Assembly (NCBI GenBank): GCA_943788095.1
Contig: CALSOZ010000004.1
Span: 62,001 to 126,000, forward strand
Source of the DNA: an uncultured Flavobacteriaceae bacterium
Lineage (GTDB): Bacteria > Bacteroidota > Bacteroidia > Flavobacteriales > Flavobacteriaceae
Length of the DNA: 64,000 nt
Direction of reading: 5' to 3'
Below are positions 39,810 to 49,734 of this stretch, piece after piece. Every line of letters begins with the position of its first letter. The first letter of the stretch is position 1. The notes below the pieces were generated by a model, which did no database searches, was not told the DNA's origin, and saw only the letters and a program-made list of their open reading frames with translations. A program made the translations under genes and the position numbers.

Positions 39810-40746
39810 AGGTTGCGACTGGGCTGATGATTTGAACATTTTGAAATGCAATGGCGCCTCGTATAATTCCTGAGATGATAATGTGTAACGCATCAATAAT
39901 TTGAATCTTTAATTCGCTTTTATGATAAATCAAGCTCACTTCCCGAGCCGGCGAAGGTTCGTTGAAAAAATGTAAGTTTCCATGCTCTTTTTCTTTTAAA
40001 TCTAAGGTGTGTAAATAGGGGAGCAATGTCATTCCCATGCCTTCATTGGCTAGTTTTACCAACATTTCAAAACTGCCACTTTCTAATTGAAATTCATCGT
40101 GATCTTTGGTTTTTAGTCCTTTACATAAATTCAAAACTCCATCTCTAAAACAATGACCATCTTCTAATAACAACATATCATCAATGTCCAAATCCGACAC
40201 TTCTAATGTCTTTTTAGAGGTTAATCGATGGTTGCTAGGGATGTAGCCTACAAAGGGTTCGAAAAATAAGACGCGTTCTTTAATGTGTTCATTTTTTAGA
40301 GGGGTTGCCGCTATGGCAGCATCCAAATGTCCATCCTCAATGCGTTCAATGATTTCTTCGGTATTTAGTTCTTCGATCTTTAGCTTTATTTTTGGATACC
40401 GCTTGATAAACGTTTTTAGAAACATTGGCAGCAACGTTGGCATGACGGTTGGGATGATTCCCAATCTGAACTCCCCACCAATAAACCCTTTTTGTTGATC
40501 GACAATATCAGTAATTCGATCGGCTTCATTGACGATATTCTTGGCTTGATTGACAATTTTGCGGCCTACTTCGGTCAATTCAATGGGCTTCTTACTGCGG
40601 TCAAAAATTTGAACTGACAATTGGTCTTCCAGTTTTTGAATTTGCATGCTCAGCGTCGGTTGTGTGACGAAACATTTTTCTGCGGCTTTGGTGAAATTTT
40701 GGTGCTCAGCAACTGCTAAGACATATTTGAGTTGTGTGATGGTCAT
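39808..40746 (-). CDS. oxyR: LysR-family hydrogen-peroxide-inducible activator
   Basis: MTITQLKYVLAVAEHQNFTKAAEKCFVTQPTLSMQIQKLEDQL; redox region LLLEDGHCFRDGVLNLCKG. Confidence 0.9.
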   Translation of the reverse strand: MTITQLKYVLAVAEHQNFTKAAEKCFVTQPTLSMQIQKLEDQLSVQIFDRSKKPIELTEVGRKIVNQAKNIVNEADRITDIVDQQKGFIGGEFRLGIIPTVMPTLLPMFLKTFIKRYPKIKLKIEELNTEEIIERIEDGHLDAAIAATPLKNEHIKERVLFFEPFVGYIPSNHRLTSKKTLEVSDLDIDDMLLLEDGHCFRDGVLNLCKGLKTKDHDEFQLESGSFEMLVKLANEGMGMTLLPYLHTLDLKEKEHGNLHFFNEPSPAREVSLIYHKSELKIQIIDALHIIISGIIRGAIAFQNVQIISPVAT

Positions 40747-40835
40747 AATAGTTCGTATTGAGACTGCAAAGCTATCAATAAAAACTATTAAAAATACTTT
40801 TTTAAATAGATTTTAACAGTTGATTTATTGAAACA

Positions 40836-40866
40836 AAAAAAGCCTATCCAATTGGATAAGCTTTTT
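40836..40866 (-). terminator. Terminator downstream of M3 peptidase
   Basis: AAAAAAGCCTATCCAATTGGATAAGCTTTTT. Confidence 0.8.
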
Positions 40867-40886
40867 AAATACGATATGTAATTCTT

Positions 40887-43022
40887 TTAGTTCACCGGAA
40901 AACCACGGTCGCGCATCAAAGCTTCTTTTTGAGCATCTCGGCCTCTAAACAATCTATAAGCTTCTGCAGGGTCTATAGAGTTTCTAGGTTCAAACAAATA
41001 CTTTACCAAACGCTGGGCGAGGTCTTTGTCGTAAAACCCGCCTGGGGCTTCTTGAAAGGCTTCTGCTGCATCGGCAGTCAGTACATCTGCCCACATATAA
41101 CCATAGTAAGCCGTGGCATAGCCTTCTCCAGAAAATACATGTCCAAAATGAGGCGTGCGGTGACGCATTGGAAGTTCCGTCGGCATTTTCAGTTCTGCTA
41201 AAGTGTCTCTTTCAAAGGCATCAATATCAATGTTTTCGGGGTCTGCAAGGTGGAGTTTCATGTCCATCAAGGCAGAAGCTAAATATTCAGTGGTTCCAAA
41301 TCCTTGATTAAAAGTCGCTGCTTTTTTAATTTTTGCAACTAATTCTTGAGGAATGACGGCCCCTGTTTTGTAATGCACCAAAAACTGGTTGATCACTTCG
41401 TCTGTGGACAGCCAACGCTCTAACAATTGAGATTGAAATTCGGTGTAATCTCTCACGCCTCCGTTAAGGGTTGGATATTTGACTTTGGATGAAAAGAAGT
41501 GCAAAGCATGTCCAAATTCATGAAAAAAGGTGGTCGCATCGTCCCAAGAAACGAGCAAGGCTTCACCTTCTGCGGGTTTTACAAAGTTGGAGTTGTTAGA
41601 CGCCAATACTGTTTTTTTGCCGTCAAAGGTCGTATGACTGCGATAGGTGGTTGCCCAGGCTCCAGAACGTTTGCCTTGACGGGCATACGGATCTAAATAC
41701 CAAAGTCCAATGTGGGCTCCAGAATCTTTGTCTGTCACTTCCCAAACATTGACGTCTTCATGAAACACTGGGACACTGCCGTCCGGAACGGGCGTAAACT
41801 CATAATTAAATAAGCGTCCAGCCACGTAAAACATTGCTTCGGTCAATTTATCAAGTTGTAGATATTGTTTGACTTCATCACTGTTTAAATCGTATTTGGC
41901 GACTCGAACTTTTTCGGCATAAAATCGATAGTCCCAAGGTTCAATGGTGATATTATCGCCATTTGCATTGGCCACGGCTTGCATGTCCGCCACTTCTTCG
42001 TGAACGCGCGCAATGGAGGCTGGCCAAACGGCTTCCATCAAAGCCAAGGCATTTTCGGGTGTTTTCGCCATGCGATCTTGTAAACGCCATTCGGCATAAT
42101 TTTGATGCCCTAATAATTCTACACGCTCCCGGCGCAATTTTAGAATTTGAGCAATGAGACTATTGTTGTCATATTCATCGCCATTGTCACCTCGTGAGTA
42201 ATAATTAGTCCAAACCTGTTTTCTTAAAGCTCTGTTTGTAGAATACGTCAAAAAGGGATCCATAGAAGATCGCGTATTGGTAATCGCAAAAAGGTTTTCT
42301 TTTCCTTTTTCGGTAGCGATGGCAGCAGCCGATTTAATAAACCCATCTGAAAGTCCATCCAACTGATCGTCATTTAAATAGGTCACATAATTTTCTTCAT
42401 CGTGAAGTACGTTGTCTGAAAAGGTATTGTAAAGGGTTGACAACTCTTTGTCGATCGCCGCATAACGGGCTTTCTTTTCGGCATTTAGTTCGGCACCCCG
42501 CATGGCAAAACTGTTATAAGTAAGTTCTACAACCCGTTGTTGGTCGGCTTCTAAGGGCGTTTCTAAAGAGGCGTCGTAAACCGATTTAATGCGATTGAAA
42601 AGCGCCTTGTTTTGACTGATGCTTGACGAAAATTCAGAAAGCTTTGGAGCCAATATAGCTTGTATGTCTCTAAATTCTGGCGAAGACATATTAGAACTCA
42701 TGATGCCGTAATACGAAAAAACGCGGTCCAATTCTGCTCCCGATCGTTCCATCGCAGCGATGGTGTTTTCAAACGTTGCTACGTCACTTGAATTGGCAAT
42801 CGCTTCAATCTCAGAAAGGTTGAGTTCCATGCCCGTTTCGACAGCTTCTTGAATGTCATTCACTGTCATTTGATCAAAAGCAGGAACGCCCCCATATGGG
42901 CCTTTCCATTCTTGTAATAATAAATTGTCTTCTGGTTTCATAGTTTCTTTACAACTTGTCATAAGTGTGATGAGACTCAAAACAAGTACTTTGGAGTACG
43001 AGGTAAATGGTAGTGTTTTCAT
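40887..43022 (-). CDS. dcp: M3 family metallopeptidase (peptidyl-dipeptidase Dcp-like), lipoprotein
   Basis: HEFGHALHFFSS; MKTLPFTSYSKVLVLSLITLMTSCKE lipobox; ATG 43022 preferred. Confidence 0.93.
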   Translation of the reverse strand: MKTLPFTSYSKVLVLSLITLMTSCKETMKPEDNLLLQEWKGPYGGVPAFDQMTVNDIQEAVETGMELNLSEIEAIANSSDVATFENTIAAMERSGAELDRVFSYYGIMSSNMSSPEFRDIQAILAPKLSEFSSSISQNKALFNRIKSVYDASLETPLEADQQRVVELTYNSFAMRGAELNAEKKARYAAIDKELSTLYNTFSDNVLHDEENYVTYLNDDQLDGLSDGFIKSAAAIATEKGKENLFAITNTRSSMDPFLTYSTNRALRKQVWTNYYSRGDNGDEYDNNSLIAQILKLRRERVELLGHQNYAEWRLQDRMAKTPENALALMEAVWPASIARVHEEVADMQAVANANGDNITIEPWDYRFYAEKVRVAKYDLNSDEVKQYLQLDKLTEAMFYVAGRLFNYEFTPVPDGSVPVFHEDVNVWEVTDKDSGAHIGLWYLDPYARQGKRSGAWATTYRSHTTFDGKKTVLASNNSNFVKPAEGEALLVSWDDATTFFHEFGHALHFFSSKVKYPTLNGGVRDYTEFQSQLLERWLSTDEVINQFLVHYKTGAVIPQELVAKIKKAATFNQGFGTTEYLASALMDMKLHLADPENIDIDAFERDTLAELKMPTELPMRHRTPHFGHVFSGEGYATAYYGYMWADVLTADAAEAFQEAPGGFYDKDLAQRLVKYLFEPRNSIDPAEAYRLFRGRDAQKEALMRDRGFPVN

Positions 43023-43081
43023 AAGATACAGTTTTATAGATTTTGAATCGTTTGACAATTTACTTAAAATATAATTAGTGT

Positions 43082-43771
43082 TTATTCTAAAATTTCTACT
43101 TTCCGAATGAATACATTTTGAAGTGGCCAATCGGAGTCATCGGTGGGAACGGCTGCAATTTTATCAACGACCTCCATACCGCGAATTACGTTTCCAAAAA
43201 TGGTATAATCGCCATCCAAATGATGCGCGCCGCCGCGTTGTTGTACAATAAAAAACTCAAAAGGGGAGGCTTTCTTATAAGGGTTTTCTATGTTTTTGCT
43301 CGGCATGCTTAGCATGCCACGATGGTGTTTAAACCCTTTGTCATGATCATTTGGAAGTAAGTATTTCCCAATTTTTTGACGTTTTCGTAAGGTCTGACGG
43401 TCATCGCTATTGCCGCCTTGAATCACAAAATTTGGGATGACTCTATAAAACTGAGTTTGGTCGAAATATTTTTTTTTGATGAGGTAAATGAAATTGGAAC
43501 GGTGAAATTTTGTTTCCTCAAACAATTGGATATCAATAGTGCCAAAATCGGTCGTAATTCGAACCTTATTTTCTTTGTGTTTTTGATCATAGTCCAAGAA
43601 AAACTCCATCACATTGGCATCGCTCAGAAGAAAATTTGGTTCTTTTTTTTCAGTAGTCACTTTTTTTGTGATGGAAGTAGAGTCGCTTTTTTTTGGCGTG
43701 ATTGTTTTTGTTTTCTTACCTTCACAACTCAACAAAACACAGCTTAAAAAGAAAAGTATAACTAGTCGCAT
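43082..43771 (-). CDS. Cyclophilin-type peptidyl-prolyl isomerase, lipoprotein
   Basis: MRLVILFFLSCVLLSCEG; FYRVIPNFVIQGGNSDD; YTIFGNVIRGMEVVDKIAAVPTD. Confidence 0.92.
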   Translation of the reverse strand: MRLVILFFLSCVLLSCEGKKTKTITPKKSDSTSITKKVTTEKKEPNFLLSDANVMEFFLDYDQKHKENKVRITTDFGTIDIQLFEETKFHRSNFIYLIKKKYFDQTQFYRVIPNFVIQGGNSDDRQTLRKRQKIGKYLLPNDHDKGFKHHRGMLSMPSKNIENPYKKASPFEFFIVQQRGGAHHLDGDYTIFGNVIRGMEVVDKIAAVPTDDSDWPLQNVFIRKVEILE

Positions 43772-43801
43772 GAGTTGTATAGATTTATAGAATTGAAAGA
43801 T

Positions 43802-44455
43802 ATGAGATTTAAGGCATTTGAAAAAGCGATTTCTGAAATAAATAAACACCGTTTACCAGGATTAGAGGCGCAATTAAAAATGGCACCCTCGTTTCGTAAA
43901 CAATTAATGGAGCAGTATAAAGAAGATCGTAAAACGGCAAAATTAGCGGCCGTACTCGCCTTATTTTATCCGAGCAACGAAGGTGACACACTTTTAGTGC
44001 TAATTATGCGAAAATCTTACAAAGGCGTTCACTCGGCTCAGATTGGTTTTCCTGGTGGGAAACCAGAACCTGAAGATGCTAATTTTAAAGAAACTGCATT
44101 GCGTGAGACTTCGGAAGAGGTGGGCGTTCCGTCTGATAAAATTACTGTTTTACGAGATTTGTCATCCATTTACATACCGCCTAGTAATTTTCAAGTCCAT
44201 CCTTTTATAGGCCTCTCACATGAAACGTTAAGTTTTACGCTTCAGGCATCTGAAGTTGAGGCGGTTTTAGAAATACCCTTAACTGATTTTATGAACGACC
44301 ACTCTGAAGTTTTGTCGAATGTTTTATCGGAGGATGGTGTATCTTATGAAGTGCCGGCCTTTAATTTAAATAACCATATTGTTTGGGGCGCCACAGCGAT
44401 GATGCTTATGGAAATTAAAACAATGTTAAATAAAATTTTTAAAAAAATAGCGTAG
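43802..44455 (+). CDS. NUDIX hydrolase, CoA pyrophosphatase-like
   Basis: GFPGGKPEPEDANFKETALRETSEEVG Nudix box. Confidence 0.92.
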   Translation: MRFKAFEKAISEINKHRLPGLEAQLKMAPSFRKQLMEQYKEDRKTAKLAAVLALFYPSNEGDTLLVLIMRKSYKGVHSAQIGFPGGKPEPEDANFKETALRETSEEVGVPSDKITVLRDLSSIYIPPSNFQVHPFIGLSHETLSFTLQASEVEAVLEIPLTDFMNDHSEVLSNVLSEDGVSYEVPAFNLNNHIVWGATAMMLMEIKTMLNKIFKKIA

Positions 44456-44483
44456 GTTTGCACAACCAATTTTAACAATCAAT

Positions 44484-45281
44484 ATGAGTTTATTTAAAAA
44501 AAATATATTCGGTCAATATTTGTTTCTCAAAAAATGGGTCATTCGCATTGCGGGTGTATTAAGTCACCGACGTTATCGAGGGTTTAACGAACTTCAAATA
44601 GAAGGCTCAGAGATTTTACGAAGTTTACCCCAGAACAAGGTTTTGTTTATTTCTAATCATCAAACCTACTTTGCAGATGTGATGGCGATGTTTCATGTGT
44701 TTAATGCCGCGCTGAGTGGACGCGATGACAATATTAAAAATGTAGGCTATTTGTGGGATCCAAAATTGAATGTTTATTTTGTAGCAGCGAAAGAAACCAT
44801 GAAGTCAGGATTACTTCCAAAAATATTCGCATATGCGGGTTCGATCAGTATAGAACGTACTTGGCGTGCTTCTGGCGAAAATGTCAATCGTCAGGTTAAA
44901 ATGAGTGATATTTCTAATATTAATAAAGCTTTAACTGATGGTTGGGTGATTACTTTTCCTCAGGGAACCACCACGCCTTTTAAGCCCATCCGAAAAGGAA
45001 CGGCTCATATTATCAAGCATTATAAACCAATTGTTGTACCGATTGTAATTGATGGGTTTCGACGTTCATTTGATAAAAAAGGGATTCGTGTAAAGAAGAA
45101 AAATATTCTTCAAACCATGGAAATTAAAGCCCCTTTGGAAATTGATTATGAAAATACATCGATTGATCAAATTGTGGAAAAGATAGAGTTTGCAATTGAG
45201 CAACATCCTTCATTCTTAAAGGTTATTTCTCAAAAAGACCTTTTAGAAACGGAATCGCTGAATAAAAAACGAAATTGGTAG
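44484..45281 (+). CDS. plsC: 1-acyl-sn-glycerol-3-phosphate acyltransferase-like
   Basis: LFISNHQTYFADVMAMF (NHQxxxxD); TFPQGTTTPFKPIRKGTAHI. Confidence 0.85.
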   Translation: MSLFKKNIFGQYLFLKKWVIRIAGVLSHRRYRGFNELQIEGSEILRSLPQNKVLFISNHQTYFADVMAMFHVFNAALSGRDDNIKNVGYLWDPKLNVYFVAAKETMKSGLLPKIFAYAGSISIERTWRASGENVNRQVKMSDISNINKALTDGWVITFPQGTTTPFKPIRKGTAHIIKHYKPIVVPIVIDGFRRSFDKKGIRVKKKNILQTMEIKAPLEIDYENTSIDQIVEKIEFAIEQHPSFLKVISQKDLLETESLNKKRNW

Positions 45282-45295
45282 TTAGATCAATCTGT

Positions 45296-45937
45296 TTATA
45301 GGGTTTTTAACTCTTTATAGTTCAATTTTAATCGCTTTAATAAAAGTCCATAAATCAGATAATAAAATCCTAATAGGATGACTGTAATGATGGCCATTGC
45401 GAGCAGACTTAAAGCGACAACAATCAAATAAAAGATATAAATATTATTGGCACCTTCAGATTCGATTCTAGTGAGCATCGTTTGAATTTCAGGGTTGTTT
45501 GTCAATTCGATATAGACGCCTATCACAATAGATACACACATGAATCCGAGATTAAAAATCACGTACTGTTTAACGGTTTTCCGTGTTTTTAATATTTGCT
45601 GCATCAAGGTCTTTATGTTGTCGGTTGCAGAAATACTTTTGTAGTTTTTGTAAAATAAAAAGATGAAAATAAATAAAACTACATATCCTATAATTGTGAG
45701 GGGATAAAAAATATGTTCAACATTATAGTTGTTCATTTTTTCTAAACTCTCAGCACCATCCAATAGAAATGAAATCAGGGTCCATACAGCAAATTCTAAA
45801 ACACTAATAATAAAAATCCACTTCACGATTGATGAAGATCTCATATTAATTAATTTGTAAAGGTCTGCCTTATTTAAGCTAGGATAGTTTGTCGAAGACT
45901 TATTCCAATGTTTTTTCAGTAGTTCTAATTCATCCAT
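45296..45937 (-). CDS. Multipass membrane protein adjacent to sigma factor (possible regulator)
   Basis: MDELELLKKHWNKSSTNYPSLNKADLYKLI, then 4 TM segments; 2 nt downstream of ECF sigma ORF. Confidence 0.6.
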   Translation of the reverse strand: MDELELLKKHWNKSSTNYPSLNKADLYKLINMRSSSIVKWIFIISVLEFAVWTLISFLLDGAESLEKMNNYNVEHIFYPLTIIGYVVLFIFIFLFYKNYKSISATDNIKTLMQQILKTRKTVKQYVIFNLGFMCVSIVIGVYIELTNNPEIQTMLTRIESEGANNIYIFYLIVVALSLLAMAIITVILLGFYYLIYGLLLKRLKLNYKELKTL

Positions 45938-45939
45938 AA

Positions 45940-46434
45940 TTAAGAATTTAACTGGGTTTTTAATTTTGTTTTGATACGGTTCATTCGTACACGCGCATTG
46001 ATCTCGCTAATTCCTAGGGTTTCACTAATCTCTTTATAATTTTTGTTTTCTAAATACAAGAAAACAATTCCTTTGTCGATATCGTTTAGTTTTCGTACGG
46101 CACCATATATAAGTTTCAGTTGTTCATCCTTGGTGTCATCATATACTTCATAAGATAATTTAAATTCCACCGATTCGATCCGTTGACTTTGTACTTGGCG
46201 TAAGGATTTTCGATACAAGGTAATGGCAGTATTTAACCCAACCCGATACATCCAAGTACTAAATTTTGAGTCGCCTCTAAATTTTGGAAATGCTTTCCAT
46301 AATTGGATTGAAATTTCCTGAAACAAATCTTTGTGTGCGTCAGAATCATAGGTGTAGATTCTACAAACCTTATGCACAATGTTCTGGTGTTCCTGTAAAA
46401 GGGTTACAAAATTTTGTTCTGTTACTGATTTCAA
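45940..46434 (-). CDS. ECF-type RNA polymerase sigma factor
   Basis: DSDAHKDLFQEISIQLWKAFPKFRGDSKFSTWMYRVGLNTAITLYRK; YKEISETLGISEINARVRMNRIKTKLK. Confidence 0.93.
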   Translation of the reverse strand: MKSVTEQNFVTLLQEHQNIVHKVCRIYTYDSDAHKDLFQEISIQLWKAFPKFRGDSKFSTWMYRVGLNTAITLYRKSLRQVQSQRIESVEFKLSYEVYDDTKDEQLKLIYGAVRKLNDIDKGIVFLYLENKNYKEISETLGISEINARVRMNRIKTKLKTQLNS

Positions 46435-46498
46435 ATTGGTTATCTAGTTGAATTATTAGTATCTCAATTTACTAATTTGTTACACTTATTATTAAATA

Positions 46499-47389
46499 TT
46501 ATAAATCTTTTTCAAGAAGCTCTCCCGCTTCAATTTTGAAGGGTACTAGATTTTGACGAGGGGGATATAAACAGGTTGTGAATTCAGAGAACGCACAAGG
46601 CGGATTGTATAGGTAATTAAAATCTAGTGTTAGACGACCATCTACCTCAGGTAACTCAAGATACATATAACGTCCACCGCCATACGTAGTTTCTCCAGAA
46701 GTAAGGTCGCCAACCATGAGGAAGCCTTGACTGCCAATATCTAATGAATAAGGAGTGTTTTTATATGTAAAATGTACTTGTCCAATAAAGTTAGTAACCT
46801 CATTAACGCCTAATTTTGAAGCGACTGTTTCTTGTTGAGCGGTTTCAAAGTAGTTAAAGTTGGCATCGAAAATAAAATCTGAATTTATATCATAACTTTT
46901 AAATCCTTCAAACGCATCTATAGCGGGGTTTTTAGAATCCCAAACTCGTAGATACAGTGCACCAGAACGAGTAATCACTTGCCATTTTAGGGCTTTGTAA
47001 GTTAATTGAACAGAATTTCCAAACGCATCAATTGGCAGGGCTAAAGATTCGATTTGATCGCCAGTTTCAGTAGACACTTTTATATTTTTTGATGCTTGAA
47101 ATTTAAGACCTTTTTCTGATAAATGGATACTACCAATAGAGGGAGGTAAGTAATCAATATTCAAAACAAATCGATTTGAAGCTGCTTTTCCAAAGGAGTT
47201 AGAAATAGAATCTAATTTAAATAAACCTGCTAATTCTAGATACTTGACACGATTTTCGGATCTCAGTTCTCGGTTTTGGTTCAGCATAGACAGATAGTCC
47301 GCATCCATTACCACTTTTTTGTTGGTATGATTACAATTGAAAAGCAGTGCTACAATTAAGCTGAATATCAAACACTTTTTCATAATCAT
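46499..47389 (-). CDS. DUF1684-family lipoprotein
   Basis: FNCNHTN lipobox; FIGQVHFTYKNTPYSLDIGSQGFLMVGDLTSGETTYGGGRYMYLELPEVDGRLTLDFNYLYNPPCAFSEFTTCLYPPRQN. Confidence 0.88.
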   Translation of the reverse strand: MIMKKCLIFSLIVALLFNCNHTNKKVVMDADYLSMLNQNRELRSENRVKYLELAGLFKLDSISNSFGKAASNRFVLNIDYLPPSIGSIHLSEKGLKFQASKNIKVSTETGDQIESLALPIDAFGNSVQLTYKALKWQVITRSGALYLRVWDSKNPAIDAFEGFKSYDINSDFIFDANFNYFETAQQETVASKLGVNEVTNFIGQVHFTYKNTPYSLDIGSQGFLMVGDLTSGETTYGGGRYMYLELPEVDGRLTLDFNYLYNPPCAFSEFTTCLYPPRQNLVPFKIEAGELLEKDL

Positions 47390-47643
47390 TATTTCGGTTT
47401 CGTACTCGACCCTTTAGGAGGCATAGGCCCTCTTAGGTGAATAATCAAGCCGTCTAAGAAATTTCTCAAAAATTGATCGCCACATTCCATGTATTTTTCG
47501 TGTTTCTCATTTCTGAAAATTGCATTGAGTTCACTCTTGGTGATTTTGAAGTCTTTTAAACCGCAAATTTTTACAATATCATCGTCTCTTAATTTATGAG
47601 CGACTCTAAGTTTCTTGAAAATATCGTTATTGTTTAATCCCAT
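47389..47643 (-). CDS. DUF1456 family protein (single-repeat length)
   Basis: MGLNNNDIFKKLRVAHKLRDDDIVKICGLKDFKITKSELNAIFRNEKHEKYMECGDQFLRNFLDGLIIHLRG. Confidence 0.85.
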   Translation of the reverse strand: MGLNNNDIFKKLRVAHKLRDDDIVKICGLKDFKITKSELNAIFRNEKHEKYMECGDQFLRNFLDGLIIHLRGPMPPKGSSTKPK

Positions 47644-47799
47644 ACTAACAAAGGTACGTATTTTTAAAACGTATTCTTCAACTCTATTGGGGGCAAATAG
47701 AGCGTGTAAACGATTTAAAAAGACTTTAATTAATTTAAAAATAATACTCAGGGCTGCTCTTGTCAGTTTACAGATTTATCTTCTGACAGATCACTCCAT

Positions 47800-48372
47800 T
47801 TACTCGATAATTCCTGCACAACTGACTCTGCTTCCAGCAGCACCAGAAGGTTGAGAAGTGTAATCATCAGTCCCTTGATGGATGATGACGCTTTTCCCAA
47901 GAATGTCTTTAGCAGGATCGCCACAACCTATACACCATTCGTCAGTGCTAAATTGTACGATCGTTTCTTCTGCGTTTTTAACCATGAAATTACCAATATC
48001 GCCTTTGTGATAGCCTGTTTCAACACCCCATTTTCCATGTGGTTGGTTGGTGGGATTCCAATGGCCACCAGCCGATTTTCCATCAACAGAACTACAGTCA
48101 CTTGTTTGGTGAATATGAATTGCATGTAAGCCTTCTGATAAACCTGAAATTTTGGCATTCATTTCAACCATGCCATTCGTTTCAGTAAAATGAACAACCC
48201 CATTGACATTACTGTCACTTTTTGGATTTAAGTGAATGGAAAGCGATTTCGATTCTTGAGTTTTCTCAACACTTACTGCTTTATTATTAGTTTTTGAATC
48301 TGATTTTTTGGGTTCAGATTTACATGCGATGACGAATATACTAAGCGTAATTAAGGAAATTATTTTTTTCAT
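47800..48372 (-). CDS. sodC: Cu/Zn superoxide dismutase family lipoprotein
   Basis: GLHAIHIHQTSDCSSVDGKSAGGHWNPTNQPHG; VIIHQGTDDYTSQPSGAAGSRVSCAGII. Confidence 0.93.
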   Translation of the reverse strand: MKKIISLITLSIFVIACKSEPKKSDSKTNNKAVSVEKTQESKSLSIHLNPKSDSNVNGVVHFTETNGMVEMNAKISGLSEGLHAIHIHQTSDCSSVDGKSAGGHWNPTNQPHGKWGVETGYHKGDIGNFMVKNAEETIVQFSTDEWCIGCGDPAKDILGKSVIIHQGTDDYTSQPSGAAGSRVSCAGIIE

Positions 48373-48486
48373 AATCTAAAAAATTTATTTTATCGAAAGT
48401 TAATTAAAAAATCAGAACCTCCGGATTTTATTGGTTAATAATTTTAAATAGTTTAGATTTTGGGTCAGCTGAAAGTCGCTTTAATT

Positions 48487-48771
48487 CTATAGTTTCTTTG
48501 GATTAATCTTTTCGGTGAGTTGGCTACTAGGCTTAAAACGCACCACTTGTTTGGCGGGAATAAAAATAGCATCATTGGTTCTCGGGTTTCTCCCATTTCG
48601 AGCCGCTCTTTCATAAACGGACCAACTTCCGAACCCTTGCAGACTCATTCGTTTCCCCTCTTTTAGAGTCTCGCTAACGCCAGCTACCAGAGCTTCAAGT
48701 GCCTTGTTTGCAGCAGATCTAGATATACCTGCGTTTAGCGCCATTTGGTCAATTAAGTCATTTTTTGTCAT
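48487..48771 (-). CDS. HU family DNA-binding protein
   Basis: MTKNDLIDQMALNAGISRSAANKALEALVAGVSETLKEGKRMSLQGFGSWSVYERAARNGRNPRTND. Confidence 0.95.
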   Translation of the reverse strand: MTKNDLIDQMALNAGISRSAANKALEALVAGVSETLKEGKRMSLQGFGSWSVYERAARNGRNPRTNDAIFIPAKQVVRFKPSSQLTEKINPKKL

Positions 48772-48783
48772 AGGTTCTAGTGA

Positions 48784-49734
48784 TTAAATCATTTTAGCAT
48801 TTTCATCAAATGTGAATCCATTTAAAAAGGACACGGCATCCATTTGTCGTTTTCCAGGAAATTTAAAGTTGATGAGTTCAATAAATCCGCCCTTAACGGC
48901 GACTTTAATTGCTTTTTTAGAAATGATGAGATGTCCAGCTTTAAATTCGTGAGCTTCAGAATGTTTCACAACCTCATACAATTTAATATTTAAAAGATCC
49001 TCACCATTGGCCAAAAGCCCCCAAGCCGCAGGATAGGGATGAAGTCCCCGAACTAGGTTGTAAATACGATCCATTGTACTAGTCCAATCCACTTTACAAT
49101 TATCTTTATTTAATTTATAAGCCGTTTTGGTTTCTTTTAGAGGTTGCGTCGTGGTTTTTACGTTTTCATCTTCAATGGTTTTGATGGTTTTTAAGACCAA
49201 TTCACTTCCTAAATGCATCAATTTATCATGTAATTCACCTGCATTTTCTGTAGGATGAATATCGATTTTAGACTGTAAAATAACCGCTCCTGTATCAATT
49301 TTTTCATCAATAAAAAAGGTGGTAACACCCGTTTCTTTTTCACCGTTGATAATTGCCCAGTTAATCGGAGCAGCTCCGCGATAATCAGGAAGTAAAGAAG
49401 CATGTAAATTAAAAGTTCCTAATGCGGGCATTTGCCACACAACTTTTGGGAGCATTCTAAATGCTACTACAATTTGAAGATTGGCTTTTAAATTTTTTAA
49501 ATCATTTAAAAAAGAAACTTCTTTTAAATTTGCAGGTTGTAAAACGGTCAATCCTTTAGACTTAGAAAACACTTTGACGGCCGATTCATGAATTTTTTGA
49601 CCTCTTCCTGCAGGCCGACCGGGAGCGGTAATGACCCCTGCAATTGTATACTTTTTTTGTAAAAGTCCGTCTAATATAGTCACTGCAAATTCGGGCGTGC
49701 CCATGAATACAATACGAATGTCTTCTTTTTTCAT
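48784..49734 (-). CDS. fmt: Methionyl-tRNA formyltransferase
   Basis: IRIVFMGTPEFAVTILDGLL; FNLHASLLPDYRGAAPINWAIINGEKETGVT. Confidence 0.96.
   Translation of the reverse strand: MKKEDIRIVFMGTPEFAVTILDGLLQKKYTIAGVITAPGRPAGRGQKIHESAVKVFSKSKGLTVLQPANLKEVSFLNDLKNLKANLQIVVAFRMLPKVVWQMPALGTFNLHASLLPDYRGAAPINWAIINGEKETGVTTFFIDEKIDTGAVILQSKIDIHPTENAGELHDKLMHLGSELVLKTIKTIEDENVKTTTQPLKETKTAYKLNKDNCKVDWTSTMDRIYNLVRGLHPYPAAWGLLANGEDLLNIKLYEVVKHSEAHEFKAGHLIISKKAIKVAVKGGFIELINFKFPGKRQMDAVSFLNGFTFDENAKMI

Noticed and set aside
39861-40498. Antisense and alternative ORFs within oxyR
   Set aside because: Overlap a well-supported LysR coding frame; no domain features.
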